A stretch of DNA of 64,000 nt from Nitrospira sp. (GTDB lineage Bacteria; Nitrospirota; Nitrospiria; Nitrospirales; Nitrospiraceae). Below are positions 17,621 to 26,209 of the stretch, piece after piece (the first letter of the stretch is position 1; each line of letters begins with the position of its first letter). The DNA lies in the NCBI GenBank assembly GCA_030123625.1, contig CP126121.1, forward strand, positions 3,946,179 through 4,010,178, given 5' to 3'. The notes beneath the pieces are model-generated. The model was not told where the DNA came from. It was given only the letters and a program-made list of their open reading frames with translations, and ran no database searches. Both the position numbers and the translations under genes were made by a program.

Positions 17621-20449
17621 ATGACTCAGTCCGCCGCCGAATCCGATCACCCGACCATTCTCGTTGTCGACGATAGTCCGGCCGGCTTGTACGTAAAGAG
17701 CCGACTGCTCAGCCGGCAGAGAAGGTACCGAATCATTGAAGCAGACAACGGCGCCGATGCGCTTACTGTCGCCACCGCAGAACGACCCGCTCTCATCCTG
17801 CTCGACGTCAACCTCTCGGACGTCAGCGGCTTCGAGGTCTGTCAGCAACTCAAGACTCAGCCTGAGACGAAGTTCATCAAAATACTGCAGACCTCCGCCG
17901 CCCGCGTCAACGCGCCGGACCGAGTGCGAAGCCTGGAAGTCGGCGCGGATGCCTATCTGGTCGAACCGGCGGAGGAAGAGGAGTTGATCGGCACCGTGCA
18001 GGCTCTGCTCAAGCTGGCCCAGCAGGAGCGGGACAATCAACGGCTCATCGCACGTCTCACCGAGAGTGAAATGCGCTATCGATCCCTCATCGAGCGCATG
18101 CCGGCGGCGATGTACACGATCGATCGAGACGGTCGTATCACGTTTTACAACGATCAAGCAGCCGAACTATGGGGTCGCAGGCCGAACCTCGGCGACAACG
18201 ACAGTCGGTTCGGCGGGTCGTACAAGCTCCTGGATGGGACACCGCTGCCGCACGGCAAGACGCCCATGGTCGATGCGGTGCAGAGCGGCACAACCGTGCA
18301 TGGTCAGGAAGCCGTTCTCGAACGCTCCGACGGCACAAGACGCCACGTGATCGTCCACATCGATCCTTTGCGAAACGCCGAAGGACACATCGTCGGCGCG
18401 GTGAACCTGCTGACGGACATCACTGCGCGGAAGCAGGTGGAAGACGCGGTGCGCTCAAGCGAAGAACGGTTCCGCATGCTGGCCGAGGCGATGCCGCACT
18501 TCGTGTGGCAGACCGACGAGCAAGGCGAGATGGAGTTCGAAAATCAGCGGTGGTACGACTATACGGGACTGACGCATGAGACGACGAGACACGGCGGCTG
18601 GCTCACCGTCCAGCATCCCGACGATGCGCCGAGATTGGCCGACGCATGGAGGAACGCCGTCGAGACAGGCGGCGAGTACGATGCCGAAACGAGATTTCGC
18701 CGCGCGGTCGACGGATCATATCGATGGTTTCGTGTACGAGGGGCGCCGGTGCGGGACCCTGACGGCCGCATTCAGTCATGGGTGGGGACCTGCACTGATA
18801 TTCATGACCGCAAGGAAGCGGAGCTGGCCCTACGCGAGAGCGAAGAGCGGTATCGCGCAACGTTTGCCAATGCCGCTGTCGGCATCTCCCACATCGGATT
18901 GGACGGTCGCTGGTTACGGTTCAACGACTCGTTATGCGCGATCACCGGCTATTTGCGTGAAGAGTTGCTCACCATGAACTTCGCGGATATTACCTATTCC
19001 GACGATCTAGAAGCCGAGTGGCGGGAAGCACGTCGCGTGCTGGCGGGTGAAATTGAAACCTATTCAATGGAAAAGCGCTACGTACGAAAGGACGGCTCGC
19101 TTATCTGGGTGAATAAGACGGTCTCGCTCCTCCGAGATGCGCATCGCATGCCGCTTCATTTCATCTCCATTATTGAAGATATTGATGATCGAAAGCAGGC
19201 GGAGGAAGCGCTGCGCGAAGCGCAAGCGCGTTTACAACGCTGGAACGTGGAGCTCGAACAGGCGGTGAACATGAAGACGGCGGAATTGCGGCAGTCGCAG
19301 GACCGCCTGCGTGCGCTGACGAGCGAGTTGAATTTGGCGGAACAGCGTGAACGGAAACGCCTGGCCACCGAACTGCACGATCATCTGCAGCAGATGTTGG
19401 TCGTCGGCAAGCTGACGGTCGGTCAGGGGAAGCGCATGGCCAGTGGCGTACCGGCCTGTGAAACCGTCATGAAGAAGATCGACGGCATCTTGTCCGATGC
19501 GTTGACCTATAGCCGGACGCTGGTGGCCGAACTCAGCCCCCCGGTCCTCCGTGATCATGGCCTGGCCGCCAGTCTCAAATGGCTCGCCGAATACATGAAG
19601 AAAAAGCATGAGCAAGCCGTGACCGTCGCCGTGCCGGATGACCAAGGCCTCGATCTGCCCGAAGATCAGCGTGTCTTGCTCTTCCAATCGGTGCGAGAAC
19701 TTCTGATCAATTCGGCCAAACATGCCGGCACAGGACAGGCTACTCTCACGATGGAAAAGCGAGCGGACCATCTCTGCATCACCGTGAGGGATGAAGGGAT
19801 GGGATTCACTCCTGCTGCTGCGGCAGCGGCAGGAATGCCGAGCGGCGGGATTTCCTCCAAGTTTGGCCTGTATAGCATCCAGGAGCGTATGCGGGCATTG
19901 GGCGGTACGTTCACCATCGACTCCGCTCCAGGGCACGGAACCAGCGCGACGCTGCTCTTACCCTTGGCAGGAAGCGCTGAGATGAAAGTGCTGAATCCTG
20001 AGTCATCAGGAACGGCAGACTCAGCGCTCGGCACCCAGCACGCGATACTTCAGGGCAATGCGACGATTCGCGTTCTTCTGGTCGACGATCATGCCATGGT
20101 GCGGCAAGGACTGCGGTCGGTGCTGGACGCCTATGCCGATATCCAGGTCATGGGAGAGGCTCGAGACGGCGTAGAGGCGATGAAATCGGTCGAGAAGCTC
20201 CGTCCCCAAGTGGTGGTGATGGACATCAATATGCCGAAGATGAATGGGATCGAAGCCACGATGCAGATCAAAACCAAATGGCCGGAAACCATTATCATCG
20301 GCATTTCCGTCAACGTCGGGGACGGCAACAACGACGCGATGCAGCGAGCCGGAGCGGCCACGCTGCTGACCAAAGAAGCAGCGGTGGAGCAACTCCACGA
20401 TACGATCGTTCAGGCTGTCGGTTCACAAAGAGGTCCGGCGATTCCGTGA
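17621..20449 (+). CDS. Hybrid sensor kinase with receiver domains at both ends
   Basis: A 942-aa soluble protein. The domain order is a receiver (about residues 10-130, phospho-Asp in LILLDVNLSD), then three PAS/PAC sensors (about 145-270, 280-395 and 400-520), and a coiled coil. A HisKA_3 dimer domain with the His in ATELHDHLQQML follows, then HATPase_c with INSAKHAG and GMGF, and finally a second receiver (about 810-935, phospho-Asp in VVVMDINMPKMNG). HisKA_3 kinases normally phosphorylate LuxR-type regulators. The last receiver resembles those but has lost its DNA-binding helix-turn-helix. Signals probably pass through it to a separate regulator. It lies 113 bases after the membrane kinase on the same strand. 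Confidence 0.9.
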   Translation: MTQSAAESDHPTILVVDDSPAGLYVKSRLLSRQRRYRIIEADNGADALTVATAERPALILLDVNLSDVSGFEVCQQLKTQPETKFIKILQTSAARVNAPDRVRSLEVGADAYLVEPAEEEELIGTVQALLKLAQQERDNQRLIARLTESEMRYRSLIERMPAAMYTIDRDGRITFYNDQAAELWGRRPNLGDNDSRFGGSYKLLDGTPLPHGKTPMVDAVQSGTTVHGQEAVLERSDGTRRHVIVHIDPLRNAEGHIVGAVNLLTDITARKQVEDAVRSSEERFRMLAEAMPHFVWQTDEQGEMEFENQRWYDYTGLTHETTRHGGWLTVQHPDDAPRLADAWRNAVETGGEYDAETRFRRAVDGSYRWFRVRGAPVRDPDGRIQSWVGTCTDIHDRKEAELALRESEERYRATFANAAVGISHIGLDGRWLRFNDSLCAITGYLREELLTMNFADITYSDDLEAEWREARRVLAGEIETYSMEKRYVRKDGSLIWVNKTVSLLRDAHRMPLHFISIIEDIDDRKQAEEALREAQARLQRWNVELEQAVNMKTAELRQSQDRLRALTSELNLAEQRERKRLATELHDHLQQMLVVGKLTVGQGKRMASGVPACETVMKKIDGILSDALTYSRTLVAELSPPVLRDHGLAASLKWLAEYMKKKHEQAVTVAVPDDQGLDLPEDQRVLLFQSVRELLINSAKHAGTGQATLTMEKRADHLCITVRDEGMGFTPAAAAAAGMPSGGISSKFGLYSIQERMRALGGTFTIDSAPGHGTSATLLLPLAGSAEMKVLNPESSGTADSALGTQHAILQGNATIRVLLVDDHAMVRQGLRSVLDAYADIQVMGEARDGVEAMKSVEKLRPQVVVMDINMPKMNGIEATMQIKTKWPETIIIGISVNVGDGNNDAMQRAGAATLLTKEAAVEQLHDTIVQAVGSQRGPAIP

Positions 20450-20650
20450 TAGACGTCACCTTCTCTTTGACGATTGTTTAGTGATTGTTTGAAGTTCTGC
20501 TTCGTCCTGAGTATCGACTGAACGAATAGAGGTCAGTGTTCCGCCGGCTGCCCGTTGCCTCCTTGACTCCCGAAAAAATGGCTTGTTAAAGTCGGGCATG
20601 TTGTGTGGTGAAGCTCCGGTATGTCTTTCCTCTTCTCCGATAGGCTGCCC

Positions 20651-22381
20651 ATGAAACAAATCTCTCTCTTGACCGCATTCCTCTTTTGGTTGGTCTGTCT
20701 TGAGGATGGAGCGACCATCCTTACGGCTCAGGCAGGTCAGGCGCTCATTGAACTATCGTCTCGGTTTTCTACCCCCGGCGCAACCCTGGTCCTGAGCGGG
20801 AAAGGGTTTGGAACCTTTAAGTCGACCCGGTTCAACCGAGTGACGGTCAACGGGGTATCGGCTTTAGTGCAGCGATGGGACACGGACGTCATCGAGATCA
20901 AGGTTCCTTTCAAGGCGACGAGCGGCTTTGTCGAGGTGTTGATCGGAAAGAAGAAGCTGCTCGCCGGATTTTTGACTATCGTCATGCCATGGATCGAGGC
21001 CATCACACCGACCGAAGGGGAACGGGGAACCACTCTTCAAATCGCCGGTCATCATTTCGGCCTCTCCGCAGGTGCGCGCGATCCGAACACGATGTTCGGT
21101 GTCAATGACGTAGTGGTCGGCGGGGTCGTGGTGCGTCCCAAACGATGGAAGGACGACAAAATCGAGCTGGAAATTCCGCCGAACGCCGTGAGCGGCGATG
21201 TCGTGGTTCGGCTGGCTTCCTCCGACCCGCTACCGGACGGATCCTGTTGTGCCCCGGTGGAGCATGTCGTCAGCAACGCCGTTCCGTTGAAATTGATTCC
21301 GTCCGTTCGAGTGGATCCAACCAGTGGGCCTGTCGGCACGAAAGTGGTTTTGTTCGGACAGGGGTTCGGGCATGCCAAAGAAATGATGGATGATGCCGTA
21401 TTAATCGGTGGGCGGCCGGTGACCATCGCTCAATGGAAAGACGACATCATCGTTTTTCATGTCCCGCTCGATGCGGAATCGGGTCCGCTTGTGCTGAAAC
21501 ATCAAGGGCGTGAACGGGTGCTGACACAGTTTACGGTCCATGTTCCCCGCGTTATTTCCATGAGCCCGGCCAGCGCGCCCATCGGGACGTTGTTGCGTAT
21601 CAACGGCGAGCACTTTGGCTTTTATTCAGAGAGCGGGTCGACTCCCTACAACTTCACGGATTTTAATACGGGTGGGAATCGTGTCGAAATCGGCGGAGTG
21701 CCGGCGGTGATCTATCGCTGGAACGACGACCGAATCGATGTCTGGGTGCCGTTCAGCGCGAAATCCGGCAAAGTGGTTATTTACCGGAGTGCCGACACGC
21801 CGAACATAGGCGGTCTCTGTTGTGCCGAGCGAGGGACGCAGGCCACCGAGGCCGGAGACTTCACGCTCGTCACGCCGGTCATCGAGTCGTATGAACCTCA
21901 GGCCGCCGGGCTTGATGATACGGTGACGATCAAAGGCAGAGGGTTCGGAACATTTCTCAAGACCGCTGAACATGCCGACCTTGGCCTGAACCAAAAATCC
22001 TACAAGCGGCGGGGCGGCCTTGAAATCAACGAATCAGGCGAACAAGCAACCGTTGTGTCGAATGTGTCACGAACAGAGGTTCTGTTCAACGGCACAGCCG
22101 CACTGGTTCAATCATGGACCGATGAAGAAATTGTGGTGAAGGTACCGCACCGCAACCTCTACGGGATCGGAAGAAAGGGCGAGTTTTTCGACAACCTGGC
22201 GACCGGACCTCTGGTCGTTCGTCGAGGATCGTGGGACCTGCTTCCTGATGGTACATGTTGTTCGCCGAAAAGGTGGATCACCCTTGAAGCCGGACCGTTC
22301 ACGATCGAAGCGAAAGGGCTTCCCGTTCCCGACCCAGATTTCTGGAATCACCACGCGCCTGACGAGAGTGCCAATCAATAA
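20651..22381 (+). CDS. Secreted IPT/TIG-repeat protein
   Basis: From ATG 20651 the protein is 576 aa. An N-terminal signal peptide (KQISLLTAFLFWLVCL) is followed by about six Ig-like IPT/TIG repeats. Each reads roughly GxxGTxxxIxGxxFG, then a V-x-GV core, then WxDDxIxxxVPxxxxSG. Several repeats carry a PDGxCC or GGLCC insertion, so a paired-cysteine motif recurs at least three times. The architecture suggests an extracellular or periplasmic adhesive or structural protein. Its stop TAA overlaps the next gene's ATG by one base, so the two are translated together. An earlier Met at 20621 would precede the signal peptide. Confidence 0.8.
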   Translation: MKQISLLTAFLFWLVCLEDGATILTAQAGQALIELSSRFSTPGATLVLSGKGFGTFKSTRFNRVTVNGVSALVQRWDTDVIEIKVPFKATSGFVEVLIGKKKLLAGFLTIVMPWIEAITPTEGERGTTLQIAGHHFGLSAGARDPNTMFGVNDVVVGGVVVRPKRWKDDKIELEIPPNAVSGDVVVRLASSDPLPDGSCCAPVEHVVSNAVPLKLIPSVRVDPTSGPVGTKVVLFGQGFGHAKEMMDDAVLIGGRPVTIAQWKDDIIVFHVPLDAESGPLVLKHQGRERVLTQFTVHVPRVISMSPASAPIGTLLRINGEHFGFYSESGSTPYNFTDFNTGGNRVEIGGVPAVIYRWNDDRIDVWVPFSAKSGKVVIYRSADTPNIGGLCCAERGTQATEAGDFTLVTPVIESYEPQAAGLDDTVTIKGRGFGTFLKTAEHADLGLNQKSYKRRGGLEINESGEQATVVSNVSRTEVLFNGTAALVQSWTDEEIVVKVPHRNLYGIGRKGEFFDNLATGPLVVRRGSWDLLPDGTCCSPKRWITLEAGPFTIEAKGLPVPDPDFWNHHAPDESANQ

Positions 22382-23367
22382 TGCTGGTTTGGCTCCATCC
22401 CGGTTGCGCCACGCGACGGAATATTTTCCGGTCATTCATTTTTCTCGGCATGATGTTAGTACCTCTATCGGCTGGGAGCGCAGACTTTTCCATCACCACG
22501 CAGGCAAGTAACTCGAAATCAACCTTGATGAGCATCCAGTTCCGTACGCTCCAGCATGGATGGGCGGTAGGAACCGGAGGAACAATACTGAAGACCACCG
22601 ATGGCGGGAAGAAATGGAGGCGGGTGACAAGCGGAACGTCTACCCTGTTAACGTCCGTGTTTTTTGCCGATTCATCAAAAGGCTGGGCGACAGGGGCCGG
22701 AGGGACTCTGAAATACACGACTGATGGTGGAGAGTCATGGATTTCTCAATCCTTGGAGACTCAGCAGCCGCTGTACGGAATCTATTTCACATCGCCGAAA
22801 TTGGGTTGGGTCGTCGGGGGAGGAGGGACGATCTTTCACACAGTCGACGGCGGCGAGCATTGGGCGGAGCAAGCGAGCGGCACGACCGCAGCGCTCTATG
22901 CGACGCACTTCTTCAATGACCGGAAAGGGGCGATCGTCGGAGCGCTGGGCACCGTTCTTTCGACGGACGATGGCGGCGCTACTTGGAAGGCGCATGAAAC
23001 TCAGAGCGCAGTGACCTTGTTCGACGTCTTTTTTACCGATTCCACGACCGGCTGGGCGGTCGGCAATGCGGGGGCCATGTTTCAGACGACAGACGGCGGG
23101 ATCAAATGGGTTGACCAAACCTTACCCTGCGGGAGCACGTGCACGAGGCTCACGGATTTGTTGAAGGTGCGTTTCACCAACCCACAAGAAGGTTGGATTG
23201 TCGGCGAGCGCGGGATGCTGTATCGGACGACCGATGCAGGCCTTACCTGGAGCGAGGGGAAATCGATCGCTCCTACCCCGTTATTCGGCCTCAGTTTCTC
23301 CGATACCACTCATGGGTGGGTCAGCGGGGGAAACGGGGCTATTCTCCATTTGCAACTGAGCCGCTGA
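22381..23367 (+). CDS. Ycf48-like / BNR-repeat beta-propeller protein, secreted
   Basis: A 328-aa protein with an N-terminal hydrophobic signal (RSFIFLGMMLVPLSAGSADF). About seven propeller blades follow, each built on GWAVGxxGTIxxTxDGGxxW. This pattern is shared by the photosystem II assembly factor Ycf48/Hcf136 and many non-photosynthetic bacterial proteins annotated the same way. In this context it is likely a periplasmic or surface scaffold. It is fused in expression to the TIG protein by a 1-base overlap, which suggests that the two products act together. Confidence 0.85.
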   Translation: MLVWLHPGCATRRNIFRSFIFLGMMLVPLSAGSADFSITTQASNSKSTLMSIQFRTLQHGWAVGTGGTILKTTDGGKKWRRVTSGTSTLLTSVFFADSSKGWATGAGGTLKYTTDGGESWISQSLETQQPLYGIYFTSPKLGWVVGGGGTIFHTVDGGEHWAEQASGTTAALYATHFFNDRKGAIVGALGTVLSTDDGGATWKAHETQSAVTLFDVFFTDSTTGWAVGNAGAMFQTTDGGIKWVDQTLPCGSTCTRLTDLLKVRFTNPQEGWIVGERGMLYRTTDAGLTWSEGKSIAPTPLFGLSFSDTTHGWVSGGNGAILHLQLSR

Positions 23368-23481
23368 TCCGTCCAAAAGCCTCCTCTTTTAGGGAAACTT
23401 GAGTTTTCAATCCTTGAAGCGCGGTAAGACCTTCGGTGAGTATGAATTTATAGAAAATGGAGTTGAATCTTTAGAGTGTTC

Positions 23482-23820
23482 TCATTCATTACCCGGTGAC
23501 TGTCCCTGCCGCCTGTCGTCCAATGGAATGCTCTTCTCCTCGGCGTCTTTAGGAGCTGATTTTGATGTTGGTTTATTTGCAGGCGACTGGCCTTGTCGCT
23601 TGCCCACCGATGTCGCACCAGATTTTCGAGTATCTCTGGAAGTTGCTTTTGACGGCTTATTTGCAGGGGACTGGCCTTGTCGCTTGCCTACCGATGTCGC
23701 ACCGGACCCTTGAGTATCTCCGGGCTCTGCGTCAGCCGTTCCCATAATGCCATACCATGGGAAAAGAATAATTGTTCCAATTAACAGAGCCTGGAACGTT
23801 TGTCTGTATTGCCGAATCAT
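23482..23820 (-). CDS. Small exported protein with SVGKRQGQSPANKP repeats
   Basis: A 112-aa protein with GGAGGTGG 4 bases before ATG 23820, the strongest ribosome site nearby. The first 30 residues form a signal-like segment (QALLIGTIILFPWYGIMG) ending in ADA. The mature part is Gly/Ser/Lys/Gln-rich and contains two near-identical 19-residue repeats around SVGKRQGQSPANKP and a shorter third (RRQGQSPGN). At DNA level, copies of about 38 bases lie at 23581-23618 and 23667-23704. The function is unknown. The sequence is low-complexity and likely disordered. Confidence 0.65.
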   Translation of the reverse strand: MIRQYRQTFQALLIGTIILFPWYGIMGTADAEPGDTQGSGATSVGKRQGQSPANKPSKATSRDTRKSGATSVGKRQGQSPANKPTSKSAPKDAEEKSIPLDDRRQGQSPGNE

Positions 23821-24230
23821 GATCCACCTCCGATTTATATAGAACTAGACAAGCAGTCTGCCCCGATTGTTCCACAATATTGAATAATAACTTGCTGTTT
23901 AATGAAGCCCGACAAGGAATATCCCTAGATTCTTCTCCCGCTGCCGTTACGCCTAAGGCGATCCGCTTCCTCATTTTGGCATCAGGTCATCGACCTGAGA
24001 CAACAGAAAGGATTGATTCTCTAGACTCCGGCAGTACGTTGCCAAATTCAGATTCCAAACCGTGCGTTCATCAAATCAAAAACCCGGCGCTGAATCAGGG
24101 AGTTTCAGCGCGTTCCTGGCCTTCGACTAGAGAATTGGGTGTGAAGCATGGGTGATGGAATCCTAGAGTTGCACGACGCGGTCAGGGCCCATTTGCAGCG
24201 GTGTTGGCCGTTCCCATATATCTGACTTGT
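23821..24230. other. Intergenic stretch, no gene seen
   Basis: About 410 bases upstream of the small repeat protein and downstream of rsmE. A 91-codon plus-strand frame (23880-24155) has no ribosome site or recognisable family. No hairpin with a T-run was found. Confidence 0.5.
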
Positions 24231-24971
24231 CTATCCCAGCTTACCGAGGCGCGATTGGAGAATGCAGATGGCGGCAATCGCTGCCGTTTCCGATCGCAAA
24301 ATGTACTGACCTAGGGTAATCGGCTCGACTCCAACCTGTTCGGCGACCTGCACTTCTTCTTGGCTCCATCCCCCTTCCGGTCCGATCAAGACCAACACTG
24401 AGCTAGTCGCGTCTTGCGCGAGATCCACCGTCTGCAAGCTCTTGCCGCCCCGCCGCTCGGCGAGCATGAGTGTGACTGTGTCGCTCGCACGGGTTTTCAA
24501 AAGTGTTGCGAGAGATCGGGGCGGAGCCATCGTCGGCACGCGCCACTGTTCGGATTGCTGGGCGGCTTCCAACGCAATGCGCTGCCAACGGGCGAGTTGA
24601 TGATCGACGCGGTCGGCCTTGAGGTGTACCACACTGTGCCGGCTTTCAATAGGTACGATCTCGTTCACACCGAGTTCGGTTGCCTTTTGAATCACCCAGT
24701 CCATTTTCTCACCCTTGAGTAGCGATTGGCCGAGGATCAAACGAGGTGTGCGATAGGGCGGTTCCTGAATTGTCTCGAGAATGCGTCCGGTGACTGCTCG
24801 TTTGGTAATGTCTGTGATTTCGGCTCGGTACCTGACGCCTTGTCCATCGCCGAACCATAGAGTTTCGCCGATTGTGGCGCGCAAACTGTCTCGGATATGT
24901 ATGAGCACATCGCCGGTGACCGATATTGCCGGTTGACTGATGCAATCAGGGGAAACGAAAAACACGGGCAT
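24231..24971 (-). CDS. rsmE: 16S rRNA (uracil1498-N3)-methyltransferase
   Basis: A 246-aa SPOUT methyltransferase. It shows the RsmE blocks KGEKMDWVIQKATELGVNEIVP, the RWQRIALEAAQQSEQ segment, and the knot motifs LIGPEGGWSQEE and LGQYILRSETAAI. It methylates N3 of U1498 in 16S rRNA. It is last in the run grpE-dnaK-dnaJ-rsmE, 35 bases after dnaJ, an arrangement known from many bacteria. Confidence 0.95.
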   Translation of the reverse strand: MPVFFVSPDCISQPAISVTGDVLIHIRDSLRATIGETLWFGDGQGVRYRAEITDITKRAVTGRILETIQEPPYRTPRLILGQSLLKGEKMDWVIQKATELGVNEIVPIESRHSVVHLKADRVDHQLARWQRIALEAAQQSEQWRVPTMAPPRSLATLLKTRASDTVTLMLAERRGGKSLQTVDLAQDATSSVLVLIGPEGGWSQEEVQVAEQVGVEPITLGQYILRSETAAIAAICILQSRLGKLG

Positions 24972-25006
24972 GAGTGACTATAGATTATAACGAGGGTAGG
25001 GGAAGA

Positions 25007-26137
25007 CTACTCGAAGAAGGTCTTCATCTTATCGAAGAAGCCGTCGCCGTTGGCTTCCATGGACATGCCGCTCTCTTTCGCGTATTCCATCAGCAGTTCT
25101 TTCTGTCTGGCCGTCAATTTGGTGGGAATCTGGACCTTGATCGTATAGACCTGATCGCCTGTGGAGCCTCCCTTCAGGCTGGGAATCCCTAACCCTTTAA
25201 TTCGAAGGACCTTGTCATGTTGCGTGCCGGGCGGCACCTTAATGACGGTTTCTCCCTTAAGGGTCGGGACTTCCACTTTTCCACCAAGCACGGCCGTGAC
25301 GAGATTGATCGGCACATCACAGGCGATATCGAGACCCTTGCGATGAAAGATCGGATGGGGCCTGACGGTAACGGCCACATAGAGATCGCCCGGGGGGCCA
25401 CCATTAGGACCGTGCTCTCCTTCATTGGAGAGGCGAAGACGCATGCCGGTCTCAATACCGGCTGGAATATGGACGGCGATGGTGCGCTCTTTGTAAACCC
25501 GTTGACGCCCCTGACAGGTCGAGCAGGGTTCCGTGACAAAGTGACCGGTGCCTTCACATTGGCCACAGGGCCGGCTGACACTGAAGAACCCCTGTTGAAA
25601 CCGAAGTTGCCCGGTACCTTTGCAGCTCGCACATGGCTTGATGGATGCCGCCGACTTCGCCCCGGTCCCTTTACAATCGATGCAGATTTCCCAGCGCGGG
25701 ATTTTGAGTTTGGCTTCTTTTCCGTAGACGGCTTCCTCAAACGTGATTTCGAGGTTGTATTGGAGATCGTTGCCGCGTTCAGCCCGCGTTGCGCCGCCTC
25801 CTCGCGCTTGGCCGAAGAAATCCTCGAAGATGTCGTTAAACACGTCTCCGAATCCGCCACGGCCGAAATCGAACCCGTCAAAGCCTGACCCGCCCTGCTG
25901 TGCCCCGGCATGACCGAACATGTCGTAGCGTTTCCGTCTTTCCTGATCGCTCAGCGTTTCATAGGCTTCGTTGATTTCCTTGAACTTCTCTTCGGCGGAT
26001 TTCTTCTGCTGGTCGCCGGCATGGAGGTCGGGGTGGTGTTGGCGGGCCAGTTTCCGGTAGGCTTTTTTGAGGTCGTCGTCGGATACATTCCGATCGACGC
26101 CGAGAATTTCGTAGTAATCGCGTTTAGACACGGCCAT
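25007..26137 (-). CDS. dnaJ: Chaperone protein DnaJ
   Basis: The J domain (YYEILGVDR, with HPD in QHHPDLH) is followed by a Gly/Phe-rich linker and four CxxCxGxG zinc motifs (CIDCKGTG, CASCKGTG, CGQCEGTG, CSTCQGR). The C-terminal substrate-binding domains complete a class I DnaJ. It stimulates DnaK ATPase and delivers unfolded clients. The start ATG 26137 gives MAVSKRDYYEIL. An upstream TTG at 26155 extends it by only six residues. It lies 72 bases downstream of dnaK. Confidence 0.97.
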   Translation of the reverse strand: MAVSKRDYYEILGVDRNVSDDDLKKAYRKLARQHHPDLHAGDQQKKSAEEKFKEINEAYETLSDQERRKRYDMFGHAGAQQGGSGFDGFDFGRGGFGDVFNDIFEDFFGQARGGGATRAERGNDLQYNLEITFEEAVYGKEAKLKIPRWEICIDCKGTGAKSAASIKPCASCKGTGQLRFQQGFFSVSRPCGQCEGTGHFVTEPCSTCQGRQRVYKERTIAVHIPAGIETGMRLRLSNEGEHGPNGGPPGDLYVAVTVRPHPIFHRKGLDIACDVPINLVTAVLGGKVEVPTLKGETVIKVPPGTQHDKVLRIKGLGIPSLKGGSTGDQVYTIKVQIPTKLTARQKELLMEYAKESGMSMEANGDGFFDKMKTFFE

Positions 26138-26209
26138 TGGTCTATGAGTCGCCAATCGCCCGAGTCCCCGATCGCGTCGAGAACTCGGACGCTGAAGCGC
26201 TATTCTATG

